From Gaeumannomyces sp. JS-464 (lineage: Eukaryota; Ascomycota; Sordariomycetes; Magnaporthales; Magnaporthaceae), in NCBI GenBank assembly GCA_002197995.1, contig NGZR01000005.1, positions 682,001-746,000 on the forward strand: 64,000 bases of DNA. The letters run 5' to 3'. This document shows positions 12,001 through 24,500 of this stretch, piece after piece. The translations under genes were made by a program, and so were the position numbers. The notes below the pieces were generated by a model. It had not been told where the DNA came from. It ran no database searches and saw only the letters and a list, made by a program, of their open reading frames with translations. Position 1 is the stretch's first letter. Each line of letters starts with the position of its first letter.

Positions 12001-14797
12001 TACCTCGGCCTGCTTGATCTCGTAGAGGTCATAGAGCTTGGTGAGAATCGAGTTCAAAGTTGCTTCCTCGTCTTCAAGCTTGGTCAGGGCGATAGGAAGG
12101 CGTCCCAAGGCAGTGATTGCTCGCTCGTTGCCCTTCTTCGCCTGAGCAAAGAGCACATCTGTCCAGGAGGAGGTGGATTCGGGTCTTGCCTCACCCTCGG
12201 GCAGAGCAGAGAATCCAGCGGTCCATAGCTGTATAGCTGTGTCGAAAATGGAGTTCTGGAAGGATGAAGAGGTGGTGGACATGTCACCTGGGCTCGGCAG
12301 AACGGTGTGCAGGTCGTTAAAACCACCAGCGGCAGACGTCGAAGTGAAATATGTTGACGAGTAGTACGCTGATCTTGATAGTAGGTGTGCGAGAGACAAA
12401 AAGGCACCTTGGGCGGCATTGAGGTCGCTTCCAACGGCCGACTCCCATCCGCGAGCCGTGTCTTCGAGATACTTCCTCCCCAAAGATGGCAGTCTCTGGG
12501 TTGGCAGGGTGGGCGCCGAGGATGCCATATGCCCTGGCTCCGAGGGCGCGGAGCTCGTCCCGGTTGGACATGGCGAGAGGCAGCAGCTCGCGGGCTCGTT
12601 CGGCAAGGCTCCTGAGCACGGTCTTGGGCGCCAGCGACGCGACGTCCACGAAGCACTGAGCACAGTCGACCGAGATCTGCGGTTTGTCCTCGAGAATGCC
12701 TTCAAAGGCGGCCGTGAGAAGCTCAAGGAGAGCCTGGCCCGTGACGTCGGCCAGGTACTCCCGGACGACCTGGCGGGCGTTGAGGTCGGAGCGGACCTTG
12801 GTCTCCAGCTGGCTCCCCCAGCCTCGCTCGATCTTGAAGTCCTTCTTGAGTGCGGACAGGAACAGCATGCGCGTGCAGTACTTGACCGTCACAGAATAGG
12901 CGTTGAGTCGAGCTCCGTCGAAATTCGCGAAGAAGGTGGAGCCGCGGTGCTCCGAGGGAGGGACATAGTCGCCGTCGGCATGCGAGATCATCTCGGTGAA
13001 GTAGGTCCGCACCATCTGCTTCCAGTCGGGCAGCTCGGGGGACGCGTCGTCGTTGGCGTAGTAGGTCCAGGGGTCCAAGCCCTTCTTTCCCTCCTCGACG
13101 ACGTCGCTGCGCTCGTCCCGCGCGCCGGCGACCGCCAGGATGTCGATCCACCGGGCCGTGATGTCGGACAGCGGGAGGTACCGGTTGGCGCACCGGACGG
13201 CGGCGGGCCGAGCGCTGCGCACGACCTCGGTGCCCTGGCCCACGGGCGTGGTCATGTAGGTGAGCAGGATCGAGTGGACCATCAACAGCTGCTCGGGCGG
13301 GAGGGCGCCGAAGAGGTGGGCCATGCCGGGGAGGGCGCCCTCGACGCTGGGTGCCACGTCGGACGGGTCCTCGGACAGGGAGCGGAAGAGGAAGCTCAGC
13401 AGGACGACGCGCTCGTGCTGGGTCAGCACCGCCGTCTTGGCCAGCAGACCGATGGTCTCGTAAGCGCGCGCCCGCAGCGCCGACTGTTCCAACAACAGCG
13501 GCGCCTGGTGCGGCACTGGCCAGCCCTGCTCCAGCACGAATGCGCGGAGGCGGTCGGCCAGCGGCGCGGCGAGATGAAAGTCGCGCCTGCCGAGGCCGAC
13601 GCGGGCCACCCAGTTGAGGTACTCGAAGAGGGCCTTGTGCAGCTTTGTCTGCTCCAGGCCCAGCGACCTCATGCGCACGGCAGCAGGGCCGCTGTCGATC
13701 TCCATCGGGTCCTGGCCAGGCCCGCGCATGTCCAGCTGGACGACATCCATGATCTCGGGTGCGTACTTCACGGATGCGGCGGACCTGGCCAGGAGCTTCA
13801 GGATCCGTGTGCGGTATGGCGGCGGCAGGCGGGCATGGGCCTCGAAGAGGCTCTCGACGTGCCTGGTGTCTTCGACAGACACCGTTGACCTCTTGAGGAG
13901 GTCCTCGCCCACCGACGAGATCCGGCCGTCCGAGTTGGCCGCGGCGAGGACAGACGGGATGAAGCGCTCGTCGTCCTTGAAGGCGCCACTGGCCAGGAAG
14001 TTGACGGCGCGGACGCGCGTTTCGGCGAGCTTGGAGCCATGTGGCGACGTCCACGTGTCTCGTTTGCCCATGGTGAGGAAATCGATGTCTTCCTTGGACA
14101 AGCCTGCGGAGTCGTCGGTCGTTTGCTTGAGCAGGAGGAACTTGCCGAGCCAGTCGGCGACGTACGTGGCGTCCCTGGGGGCCGTGAGGCCGATCTCATC
14201 CCTGAAAGCGGCATCTTCCTTGGTACCTCTTGGCGGGATCTTGATGTCGGGCAGGATGCGAAGTAGAAGATTGAAGAGCGACGGGCTGCTTAGCGAGGTC
14301 GTACCGATTCCCTTGAGAAGCAAGGCGACAAGCTCGCTGCGCTCCTCAGGCTCGATGCGGCCAATGCTATGCTGAACAAACAGCAAGTCTAGATGCCGTA
14401 CGACTCCATGGTCTGTCGACTTGAACTGGGTCAGGAGATCCTTGACGGGAAGCACGACGCTGCTCGGTTGCGTTAGCAGTAGCTCGACTTAGTTCGAGAA
14501 AAGGGACTGTTACACATACCCTGGGGCTTGGATATATCCCTTCAGTCTCTGGCATATCGCGATGACCTAATGTGCGCTTGGTGTCAGTGACAAGATACTG
14601 CGTCGCTTGCTTCCCCCATCTATCGCGACCCTCACCTTGTTCCTCACAGACACATGCTTGCTTCCAGCCTTTAGCAGTAGAGGCGCCAGGTAGACCTTGA
14701 GGAGCGCTTCCAGCTTCTTCTCATTGTTTGCAACGGCGTGAATCCTGAATTCGACCTTATCGACGAGCTCAAGTTCATCCTTCTCTTCCGAGGACAT
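9056..14797 (-). CDS. ECM29: Ecm29, proteasome core-regulatory particle adaptor (HEAT-repeat), two frameshifts
   Basis: Large HEAT-repeat scaffold that tethers and quality-controls the 26S proteasome. Three exons fit: 14797-14636, 14566-14520 and 14459-9056, with introns of 69 and 60 nt. The N terminus carries the family signature: LELVDKVEFRIHAVANNEKK, YLAPLLLKAGSKHVSVRNK, then VIAICQRLKGYI across intron 1. The rest is helical repeat sequence. Exon 3 has two frame changes: a G4 run (plus C4, 12478-12481), where G3 gives AIFGRKYLEDTARGW, and a G5 run (plus C5, 9891-9895), where G6 gives AEKGGAFWKGDAALE. The shifts cancel, so the spliced length is 5,613 nt (1,870 aa), very close to the known size of Ecm29. 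The ATG at 14797 (MSSEEKDELELV) is preferred over a TTG six bases upstream. Confidence 0.93.
9891..9895 (-). other. Putative 1-nt deletion frameshift in ECM29 (3' part)
   Basis: The G5 run (C5 on plus) would need G6 to join LLDALADLAEKG to AFWKGDAALEERIAK. Both sides are clearly coding in different frames. Confidence 0.75.
12478..12481 (-). other. Putative 1-nt insertion frameshift in ECM29 (middle)
   Basis: The G4 run (C4 on plus) read as G3 joins AHPANPETAIFG to RKYLEDTARGWESAVG. The two indels in this gene cancel over the full length, but about 860 residues between them are out of frame as sequenced. Confidence 0.75.
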
Positions 14798-17700
14798 TGT
14801 CAACAGACCGGCCTGCCGGGAGGACTCGGCAGCGGCTCACGGAGTACCGGTTTGACAGGGCGGTCGGGGACAGCCGTCGCGACTCTGATGGGTGGAGATA
14901 CAAACAATTCAAGATGGGGTGGAAGTATCGATGTATCGATCAGGTGGAGCGGGATATTTGACGATAAAGCTGGAAAACAACAGTGATAATGAATGATGGG
15001 TTTGACCTCGCTCGATCAAAATAGTCCAGTCAACTCTGAATATTTGGAGCTTATAGACATGAAACGAGGGCGCCACCGTTGTTCGTAAGTGCAGGTTGCC
15101 TGGGCATTCCAGTCAGCAGTGCGCTCACGTAGGTCCAGGTCTAGGTCTCCAGTCGCCTCGTGGACCTCGTGGACAGTCAGCTTGCGTGGCGGGGCTTCAG
15201 CTTCAGACCCCTGGTGGCCGGCGTTGCCGCTATCAGCCAGACGCGCCGGTGCTGTGGATTTAGAGTTATCACCACGTGACATGCCACCTGTTCACGTCGA
15301 TGTCTGCTGCTGCATCTCATTGCCATGCTCCTGAGTTGAGTTTACATCACGACGGTCTAGTTGCTGCGATACAATGGTTGGATGTATGCATATGTAAAGC
15401 TTTGAATATTTGTGTACATGCATTCGTCTACGAGGAAGCTTTCAGCCCAGCCCACAGCCGTCGCTGGTATTTTAATCCCGGCAAACCCAGGCGATGGACA
15501 TTGCTTCCTCTCTGTTCCCAGCGAGCCATCGTTGGAGGAGCAAGCTCCCGCACCGTTGCTTGCCTACGATTTCGGCGATGCTTCATCTCGCCAACATCCC
15601 TGGCCATGGCTACCGCTCCGCATGGATCAGCTAGAGCTGCTGGTCGGCGGATTGTGTTTGCCGCTGCCCGATGCCTACCTATCCTCTTGGAGCCTACAAA
15701 ACTTCGTGAGGGAGCTTTCTATATCCACACGAGAGAGACATTTTCCGGCTGTAATCTTTATTTCCATTGCGTCTTTTCTCGTTCGCTTCTTATATACCCG
15801 CCCGCAATCGCTTCGGTACACATCCTTCCCATTCGATAACAACCGGCTAAATACGTCCACAGCGCCGAGGCGGATTCGGCTAGATCCCCGCGTTGAGCAA
15901 AGAGTGGTAGCATTACGCATAGTGTCTGTCAGGTTGCGACAACTACCTGGGCAATGTCCGCGGATTGTTCTACACGCCGAGAACTTTGGAGGACGCATTT
16001 ATGATGCAAGTTTACCTTGCCTGCAGAGACGTGACTATCGCAGGTGCTGACTCTCTTCCCAATAACTGCCCTGTGACCACCATGGCGCCCATTTTCCTGG
16101 CCCAAAAGACTTATCTTGTTGGGACGGCAGATCACAATCGCAGGCCTTCTGGCGGCAGATGGACGTGGCGGGTGTAGCGGGTACCTTGCAGCGCCCATGG
16201 TGCAATTTCCAGCCGGGGACATTGTCGTATCCGGCTGATGAGCTGGAGGCATCTGCGCGTCACCATGAGGGAAAACGTGGTCGCTCTGGCACACATACTG
16301 ATGTCGGCGACGGGTCATACGCTGCCGGATACGGTGTGCTCTGGGCCACGTCGGGCCGGTCGAGGAGCGCTCCCCCATAGGCGAACAGTAAAACCCCGCA
16401 CCCCTCGTCTAGCCGAGAGGCGCAGAAGACAACCTAGCACAGCAGTGCCACTCTCGAAATATTGAAATCACATGCGAAGAAACGCCCGGTCGCAAAATAA
16501 CAGAGCTGGCCTCGATGCTAGCCCATGACGAACCATCAATGGCTGGACGAAAATGACCTTTTCTGGGGGTGCTGTTTTCCCACCATTGGTTCGCGCCACC
16601 TGGTCATCGAAAGCACGCCCCGGATGTCGGGAGGCCGATACGCGGACCTTGGAGGGGCGCCGTCCATCGTTGATCGCCCTCCAAAACCTGGGTTCGGTGA
16701 GATTGCGCGCGCCCGCAACCCCTCATCGCTAGCAAATGCACACACTACTGTGCCGCCGGCGTGCACGCCTAACACCCAGCAGACAAGGCAGCAAGCATGG
16801 AGTGGCCACTATTCCACGCGTGTTGGTGCTTCTGCTGCTGACCACCGCCCACACCCATCCTTCAAGCGCAAACGATGGCGCTGCCCACCACCCCTTTCTC
16901 TAGGGCGGAGGCAGCCTACTTCACGTGTGTCTTCTGCAGCGGCTGGATGGCGCACATGAAGCCAATGTGTCTTTGTGCCGGTGTGCCCTGCTAGTGCGGG
17001 CGACGATGGAGATGAACCTGCCTCATCCGATGATGCAATTGGGCATATCGGCCAGTGGGGCTCCACCAAGGCTTTTTTTTTTCGGTGCCGAGGGTGGACT
17101 GGACGCACCAGGACAAGGATTTGAGGGATACTGTAGAATGGACGGGTGAGAAAGACGAGAAAAAAAAAAAAAAGGGAAGCAGAACGGAGAGAAAAAACGA
17201 GCGCGATCGGCTCCACCTCTGGCGAGAGCTTCAGCTCATGGGCTTCCAGCCACAAATGAAACCGCTTGAACCACGCAATCAAAAACCCTGGATCATTCAT
17301 CCCGATCTGGATGCCCAACCCGCCGAAAGTACCACCGTGGATGATGACCTCGTCCTCACTCCCATCAAGAAGAACATTGTGTTTTTGTTCTTGACCCTGA
17401 GTCTCTTGACTCGGCCGTTGAAATTGTGCGCTATGCAAGGTGTGCGCGATGAGCTCGGCCCTCTCTCATCTTTGCACACAGTGAGCAGGAACTTCGCAAC
17501 GGGAGGGTACCTGCCCTGTACCTGGCGGCCCTCCCTGGCTCGATCGACCCTAAAGGGGGGCGCATGAAAGAGGCCCATTTCGCACCACCCATCAATTACC
17601 CACAGGAGGAGATGGCTGATAGACGCACTCCCCATGCACCATCTGCTGTTCCCGGGTGCGTGCTGCTGCGCCGCCGCGCCATCCCACCATCTTTGTCACG

Positions 17701-20122
17701 AACCCGAGGCAAGGTAATCCCCATCCGAACCTGGCCATTTGCCAACAGTGTAGTCACACACCTTGGGCCATCGCGGAAAACAGCCCTGGGAGGGTCCTTG
17801 GTTGATGGGGAAGCTGACTCGTGCGAAGACCGTTATTTCCTTGACCCGGGGGGCAAAAAGCCAGGGAATGATTTTTCGTCTGGGATATTCCTATATGAGT
17901 CTGGTGTTGAATTCGAGCGCGGCGCGGATGCGCCTGCGGCTGCCTGCTAGCCTAGGTAAGCTGCGAGCGAGCAGGGAGGAGCAGCAAGCAACGCGGCATG
18001 GCGAAACAATGGCGGCAGGGACGCATGCAAGGCAGCTGTGCGAGCTCAGGGGACGGGAGCGCGAGAAGGAAAAAAAAAAAAAAGGAAAGAGAGCCAGGGT
18101 AAGCAAGGAAGATTCGAGAAAAGCAAAGCTAGCCTAAAAGCGGGGGAACCCGCCCAAATTGCGACCATGGCGGCGATTTCGCAATTCCAAAGGAGAAAAG
18201 GAAAAAAGACAAAAGAAGCCTGTCAACGTTAGAGTTAACGGAGTCATTAACGCCAGGGAGATCTCTGGTCGACCCCGGACGATTTCCATTCATGCCTTGG
18301 GGTCTTGGCAGCCAGTCGTGTGCGAACGAGTAAGATCCAAAGGCGAAATGATAGCTTCACTGGAGCGCCTGCCGTTTCTGCCGGCCGCAATGGCGGGGAT
18401 GAGCGAGCGGTTGCACATTGGGAAGATGCACGGGGCACGGGGTACAAACCTCCCACCAGAATGCCTGGTTGCGAGAGCGCGGGGAGGCTGTAGGGTAGGG
18501 GGAGAGAGAGAATGAGTAGGAGGGGTTGGCTGCACGACGGTTCGCCGCCATGGATGGAGGTGGATGGAAGTCTACGGTCTTGCAGCAAACCGGCGAGCGG
18601 CGAGTGACTGCCTTGCTGCTTCCAGCGACCTGGTGGGAAGAGCACAGGTGGGCCGTCGCTCCGGAGCCAGTCGGGCTAGCTGCCATGTTTCCTGTGCCGC
18701 TCTGCTGCGTCTCTGTGTGATGAGGCCTAGAAAAACAGAGGGCGCACAGGTCTGAGCATCACAATGGCTTTTAGACCACCCAGACACAGGGCCATCACAG
18801 CCGGTGCTGTCCCTGCTCCGTCTTGTCCAGAGGGCGGCTGACACATTGCAAGATGCTTTCCGGCTCATTCGCCACAGGGCGATTTTTTTCTTCTTCTTTT
18901 CATCTGTTTGATGAATGTTTGCGATGAACTTGCAACCTAATGTTCAGCCAGGAGTACCGCTGGACTCCGCGAATTTTGCCGTCAAGCCCAGGCTCCACCC
19001 CAGCAGGCATCGCATCTCCCGCGTCGGACCATTTGGGCCGATTCATGTGAGTCAGCGTCGAAATCCTGGTGACTGTTGGAGAAAAACGCGCAGGAGAGAG
19101 AGAGAAAAAAAAAGAGAGTTGTCCATCTCGCCATTTTTAATTCGCAACCTGCGAGCGATGACCCATGGAGTTCTGTGGCGAGAACGTAGCTATTACGTAG
19201 TAGACTCTTTTGCTTACGGCTCTTTTACGATCATGCCAGATCCAAATGTTCCCGCTCCCGTGTTTCGTTGGGGCAGAACAGACACATTGAGCTCTGCTGG
19301 TTCCATGCAGACGTGACAGGAAGAAAAAAAAGCGGGCCAGGGAGGTGACCTGCAAGACAGAGAGCCCTGGCGCTGCGACCCTGCTGCATGTGTTTGTCTC
19401 TTGGGAATTGGAGGGGGAGCATGGGCAGGCACCGTCGTGCGTCTGGCCAACCAAACGCGCCATCATCGATCCGTCGCCGTCCTTCCTTTCCGGCTGCCGT
19501 GGCGTGGCTCGACGACGACATGGATAACGTACTGTGCATCTCGTCAATCCCATCCAGGCAAGCCCTTTCGTATTTCGTCCTTTTTTCCCCTTTGTTCTTT
19601 TTTTACTCGTTTCGTGATCCTTTCCCCGGGAGGTGGAGCCGTAATCCAAGATTTGGGACGGCGCAAGCGCGGTCGATCCGAGCCCTGCCCACCGGGGCTC
19701 GCCTCTCTCTCTTTGGTCAAGTGGTCTTCACATGCCTGGGAGGAGGGAGCACCCGGACGCTAAAGGTGTCTTGCGCGGGACCTGATCGCCAGGAATCTGG
19801 ACGGACGAACGTGAACAACTACCGAGCGCTCCTCCTGCCCCAGGAGCCCAGGAGGGTCCCGCCGGCGCGAGCCACGGTTCTGTCGTGAGCCCAGCAAGCC
19901 GCGACACAGTGGACAGGCCATGCCTGACTCCTCTCGTCACCCTGCAACTGCAACTCGAGCACACAAGGCACTGTGCTTGTCCCGTGCACCGCTGTGTTCC
20001 TGCTGCACGCATCCAGATTTCCCAAAGGCCTTGCTTGCTTGGCCTTTCCCGCAAGCAAATAGAGCTGCCACATCTGGGCGGCATTTCGCAGGCTCAATAA
20101 TACTTGAGCTCCCACCCTCGCA

Positions 20123-20174
20123 CGACCCAGGACAGGGCGGGCGGGCGACGACCCAGGACAGGGCGGGCGGGCGG
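20123..20174. repeat. 26-bp tandem duplication
   Basis: Two adjacent copies of a 26-base unit (CGACCCAGGACAGGGCGGGC plus six more bases). They are identical except at the last base. Confidence 0.85.
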
Positions 20175-21317
20175 AGATTGGGCTGCCGGCTGTGCAACCA
20201 GCGAGCCGATTGTCAATTGGTCTCAAAGGAAAGCCGGCCGTGGCACGACATGCTGGCCTGGGATGTACCAGCGAGAACCCAAGAGAACAGGAGAACACAG
20301 CACAGCACGCACAGCAGGACAGGGCCGGGCGTGTCGGACGGGTGGTGTCAGGCTTGCCCTGCTTTGGTGCTGTTGGCTTGGGGCCATGCATGCTTCTCTT
20401 TCGGCTTCGGACACGCGCCCCTGATGCTCTTGCCCGTCCATGGGTGGGAGACGAAGGCTGTTGGCTTCAGAATAAACAACGGCTTTCTCCGGCCACCGAC
20501 GGACTGCTAACCAAACCAGCGACTTGGAACAGATTAGGAACTTCGTATTGGTATCACGGGAGCGGCCTTGGTCGTTGCGGCGAGGCGGAGAGACTGAGCG
20601 CTCGCCCTGGGCCCCTCCCCGACCATCAAGGCTGCTGGGCGGCCATCTTTGGAGCCCGAGAACAGGATACGCTGGCAATGTTTGGCGAGATCCGACTGCG
20701 CAGAGCATCAAGGCAGGGGGTGTGTGGGCGTTGCCGACGGGTCAACAAACGGGCAAATCCTGACTGATCATTATTGGTATCTTTTTGCATCCTCCCTTCT
20801 CTTGCTTGCACCTTTGATCGCTCGCGCGGCCCGCAGCTGGGAGGCCTTTGAATGAATCGTTGAAACATTGTTTCTGGCCCGTCCCCGAGGACTCCCAGCT
20901 TGCCCAGAGCGGCCGCCCGGGCTGTGGTCTGGGGCAGCTATTCATGCACCCCCCAGCTCCCAATTGCCAGGGGGGCGTGCGACGATGCGATTGGCATGGG
21001 GAGAGCTCGTGGTGAGACTTTGGAGGCAAGCCCGCGCACACACAGGCAAAGGACAGCAATCGCGCGACCGAGACAGGGAGGGAGCGACATGAGCCTTACA
21101 TAGGCGCACACCCCCTACTGGCCCCAACCCCATGCCATGCAGGGCTGGTGTCTCTGGCCGAGGTGCCCACACTGTTTGGCGACGGTGGCTTGGTAATGCG
21201 GTCACTGTCCGGCATGGGAGCGCACACGCAACCACGCCCACAGGACGCAGGACGGGCCACACCCAAGCACGTACGCACGAGATGGTGGGTGTGGGTGGGT
21301 GGGTGCCTCCTGCCCTC

Positions 21318-21340
21318 GCAGCAGCAGCAGCAGCAGCAGC
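21318..21340. repeat. CAG/GCA trinucleotide run
   Basis: About seven consecutive GCA units, not within a supported gene. Confidence 0.85.
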
Positions 21341-21500
21341 ATCGAGAGGGCTGAAGCGGCAGGCGGGCAGGCAGCGCAGGCAGCCAAAAACCCGACAGTG
21401 CGAGCTGGGCCACGCCCCTCCCCACTGGGCGAAAAGGTACTTCGTCGCTACCTCGTGCGTCAGGGGCTTCGTGCCTCCTCTGCGAGGTCGCTTCCTCCGC

Positions 21501-24500
21501 TTTCACGCCTCATCCCCAGCAGTTTCCCTGGCGCACACTGCCCGGTTTTGACTTTTTTCCTCAGTCGCTCCATCTCCACATCCCTCCACAAGCTTCCTGC
21601 CGGCTTCCATCCACCTTGCTCTCCGTCTCACTCTCCTCCCTCTGCCTGCTTGACCTTCTTTCTCTCCTCTCTCTCTTTTTCTTTTTTCTCTTCTCTTCTC
21701 TTCCCTCCCTACCCTCTTCTTACTGTCCCCAACCCCTCTGCCGGTTGCGTTTCTTTTTTTCGTGCCATTGCGATTTCAAGAAGCATCCTTTTTGTTTCGT
21801 TGTCGTGTCCTTTGCTCGTTTTTGCCTGTCGCATCCACCGTCGCCCGCACGTCGCAGCAATTCTTTTTGTCTGTTCCCGACGTCGTGTGATTTCGCGCCC
21901 CACGGTTGCAAAACACAGGCCACAAAATCCCTTCGGTCCACGCACTTTCCCACCTCGCTCTCTGTTCTTGTCCCAGCGAGCAAAATACAAAAAGGAGCAA
22001 CCCCCAGCGTCGCTCGCGGCCCTCGCCTCTTTTCGACCCGATTAATTCGACCCCCCCTCCCTTCCTTCCTGCGCGCTCCTGCTGCATTGGTCTCTCGGTG
22101 GGAGTTTTCGGAGAACACGGCTCTATTGTTTTGTCGCTTCCGCGGATACCGGCGTTCGGAACCCTCGAGGCGACATTGTATGTTTTGCTGCTTTTCGGCG
22201 CCCAAAAAGTGAGTTGATTCCTCGCTCTCTCTCCTTTTACTCGTCCCTGCACTCCCTCGTGAATTGTGATGTGAAAATACTGGACCTGGACCTGGACGAC
22301 CTCGGAAAACTCGGCCTGGAGATTTCGACCCCTGAGGCGCCCCGTATGCCCCTGACGCTCGCCCAGCCGCTGCGGCGCGGGGTGGGCAGACGCTCTCTCA
22401 TTGGGCCGATGTGCGCGCGACCCATCTCTCGAGGACAAGCCATTGGCTGCGACACCAGGAATCGGCTGGGAGGTGCGAGCGATGGACGGCGATGGTGGGC
22501 GTTTGAGTTTCCCTTTGGGTTTGTGGTGGGGGCGGGACCAGCGCGGGAGCGAGATGCGATGGCGCTGGGGCACATTCTGGAGACGATCATCTGGCGGACA
22601 GGACACGATACGCAGCGACCGCCCCCTCCGCTCCCTCAAGCGCCCTCGCAGCCGTCGCATGCGCGCGCATGATAGCTTGCAAAATATTCAAAAGAGTCGG
22701 ATAGAAGTTGCCAAGGCAAATTGCCTGAGCCAGAAAAAAATACAGCGCGCGCGGCGTTGCACGACCACTCGAGCCCCTCTCATCCATTGCGCCCCTGGGC
22801 AGCATTGCGATAGGCCCAATCCGCCATCATCGTCTTCCATCCCCCATCCGAACCACCGATGCGCCCGAATCGGTTCCATCCGACCTGTTCCAAGACGTTT
22901 ACCCTGAACAGAGACGATGTGTTGCACCCTGCCCAGGTGGTTCTTGAGCTCCCAGGGCGACCCCGACCTCGACACTGCCCGGGTCGGGTCGCCACAATCA
23001 CAAGATCTGTTGGGGTTGTGAGTGGCTAGGCAGTTGATGTCGCACCACTCGTCACTATTCGTTCAGGCTTGGTTGCGCTCTTGCTCGCCGCGGGATGCCC
23101 GTCTCGCTCTGGCTCTGGCAGCTACGCTGGGAGTGATCCCTCAAGTCACTGCTACAGGCGCTCGAGTGCGCAGCTCCTGCGTCGCCGCACCTGCGCGGGT
23201 GTCCTATCGCAATCGCCTTAGTAGCCTAGGGGCGTTGTCGCGAATCCTCGACACGGGCATCTTGGATGCTGGAGCTGTCGTCCTGCTTCCCAGTCCCCAT
23301 GGCGTCGGCAACCAAGCCTTCGGCGAAGCCCCTGAAACGCCAGAGGATCCTCTGGTGCTCCAAACTGTTGGCAGCAACCAGCTTCGTGTGGGCGGCTTCA
23401 GGGGATTGTTGCAGCCACCCCGCGCGCCTGTCCACCACAAGGGCCTCGGCATCTCGCTGCGAGTGTTCTACAGCGTGTGCTACCGCATTCGAGTGGGCGC
23501 ACCCTCAATTGCCACCCGCCTGCCGCATCGGTCTGGTTTCATGGCCGAGCATCCGTCCCCGGCTTTTCCTGCCTACCTTCTGCACAGCATCTGGCTGTTT
23601 TGGGCGGTGGCAATGACAAACTGCCTCTCGAGGGTGTGGAGGTCTGATACAGCCTGGCCATCACGCTGGGACCGGTAGCCTGCAGCTGGCCGGTCACTTC
23701 GCCCCAATCTAGGGAGCGCTTTTGCCTCGTGCCAGACGCCCCAGCTATTACTGTCATTCTCTGACTTGCTGGTAGTCGGGCGGCGAGTTCTTTGACTGGA
23801 TTCGACACCTCCCGATGCGGCTGATATACCTGGATTCGACGTCACCACGAACCGCTTCCAGGCCGGAAGCTCGGCCGTTCCTCTTACGGCCTCCAAACTG
23901 CACACATCATCGGACTCAAAGTTTCCCAGAGCGGCTATGTGCAAAATTGCTGACCACCCTTGGAAGCTGCTAGGATAATCGGTCACTCCATACACAATCG
24001 TCTGGGTTATTGAAGCGGTCATTTGACTCTGTTTGGTGAGTTTTGAGCTATCTCCTGTCTTTCACATGCTGCTTTATCCATGCGTTGTCCCAACCTGGAT
24101 TTGCGAACACGCATTCTGGCCGCTCGCCGACGACGCTGCCTTTCCATGGATTCTATGCTGGCCTGCTTGCTTCTGGATTCGCCCAACACTCCTCCTGCTT
24201 TACTCTGGACCAAACACGTGGACTCCTTGTCGACTTGGCGTCCCCGCCTCTCTGCCTGGCCTCAATCTACTTCGACTCATACCGCCTGAGGATGGCGCTA
24301 GTTGAGCCGAAAGCTTGTCCTGCGCCTGAGTGATGGCCACTACTACGGGCCTATCGAGATAACCGCGGAGAACCATCATCAAGATGTCACAGCCGTCGGG
24401 TCACATCGAGCCATGCCTGGTAACTCACTGAGAGTCTGCCGGGCGTGGCGTAGTCTGAGGTCCGCACTTCTGTCATGGCGGAAGCCTCGTCTCCGACAAT

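Larger units (their letters stand above)
14798..21500. other. Long gene-poor interval
   Basis: The left few hundred bases should hold the ECM29 promoter. Beyond that I find no gene with a recognisable domain or consistent coding bias. Open frames up to about 210 codons occur (for example 15412-16050 plus, 16809-17438 minus) but look like chance frames in G/C-rich DNA. Small features are homopurine runs near 17160, 18069 and 19100, a 26-bp tandem duplication at 20123-20174 and a CAG run near 21318-21340. A multi-exon gene with short exons could still hide here. Confidence 0.4.

Noticed and set aside
12419..13888. 489-codon plus-strand frame inside ECM29
   Set aside because: Antisense to clear ECM29 coding sequence; no recognisable domain.
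15412..16050. 212-codon plus-strand frame
   Set aside because: Mixed codon use, no domain, and competing open frames on both strands.
16809..17438. 209-codon minus-strand frame with a protein-like first third
   Set aside because: It runs through an A/T homopolymer-coded FFFF stretch and a low-complexity end; there is no homology signal by eye and no splice support.
23022..23678. 218-codon plus-strand frame
   Set aside because: No domain and no coding bias; it lies in the C/T-rich interval where stops are rare by composition.
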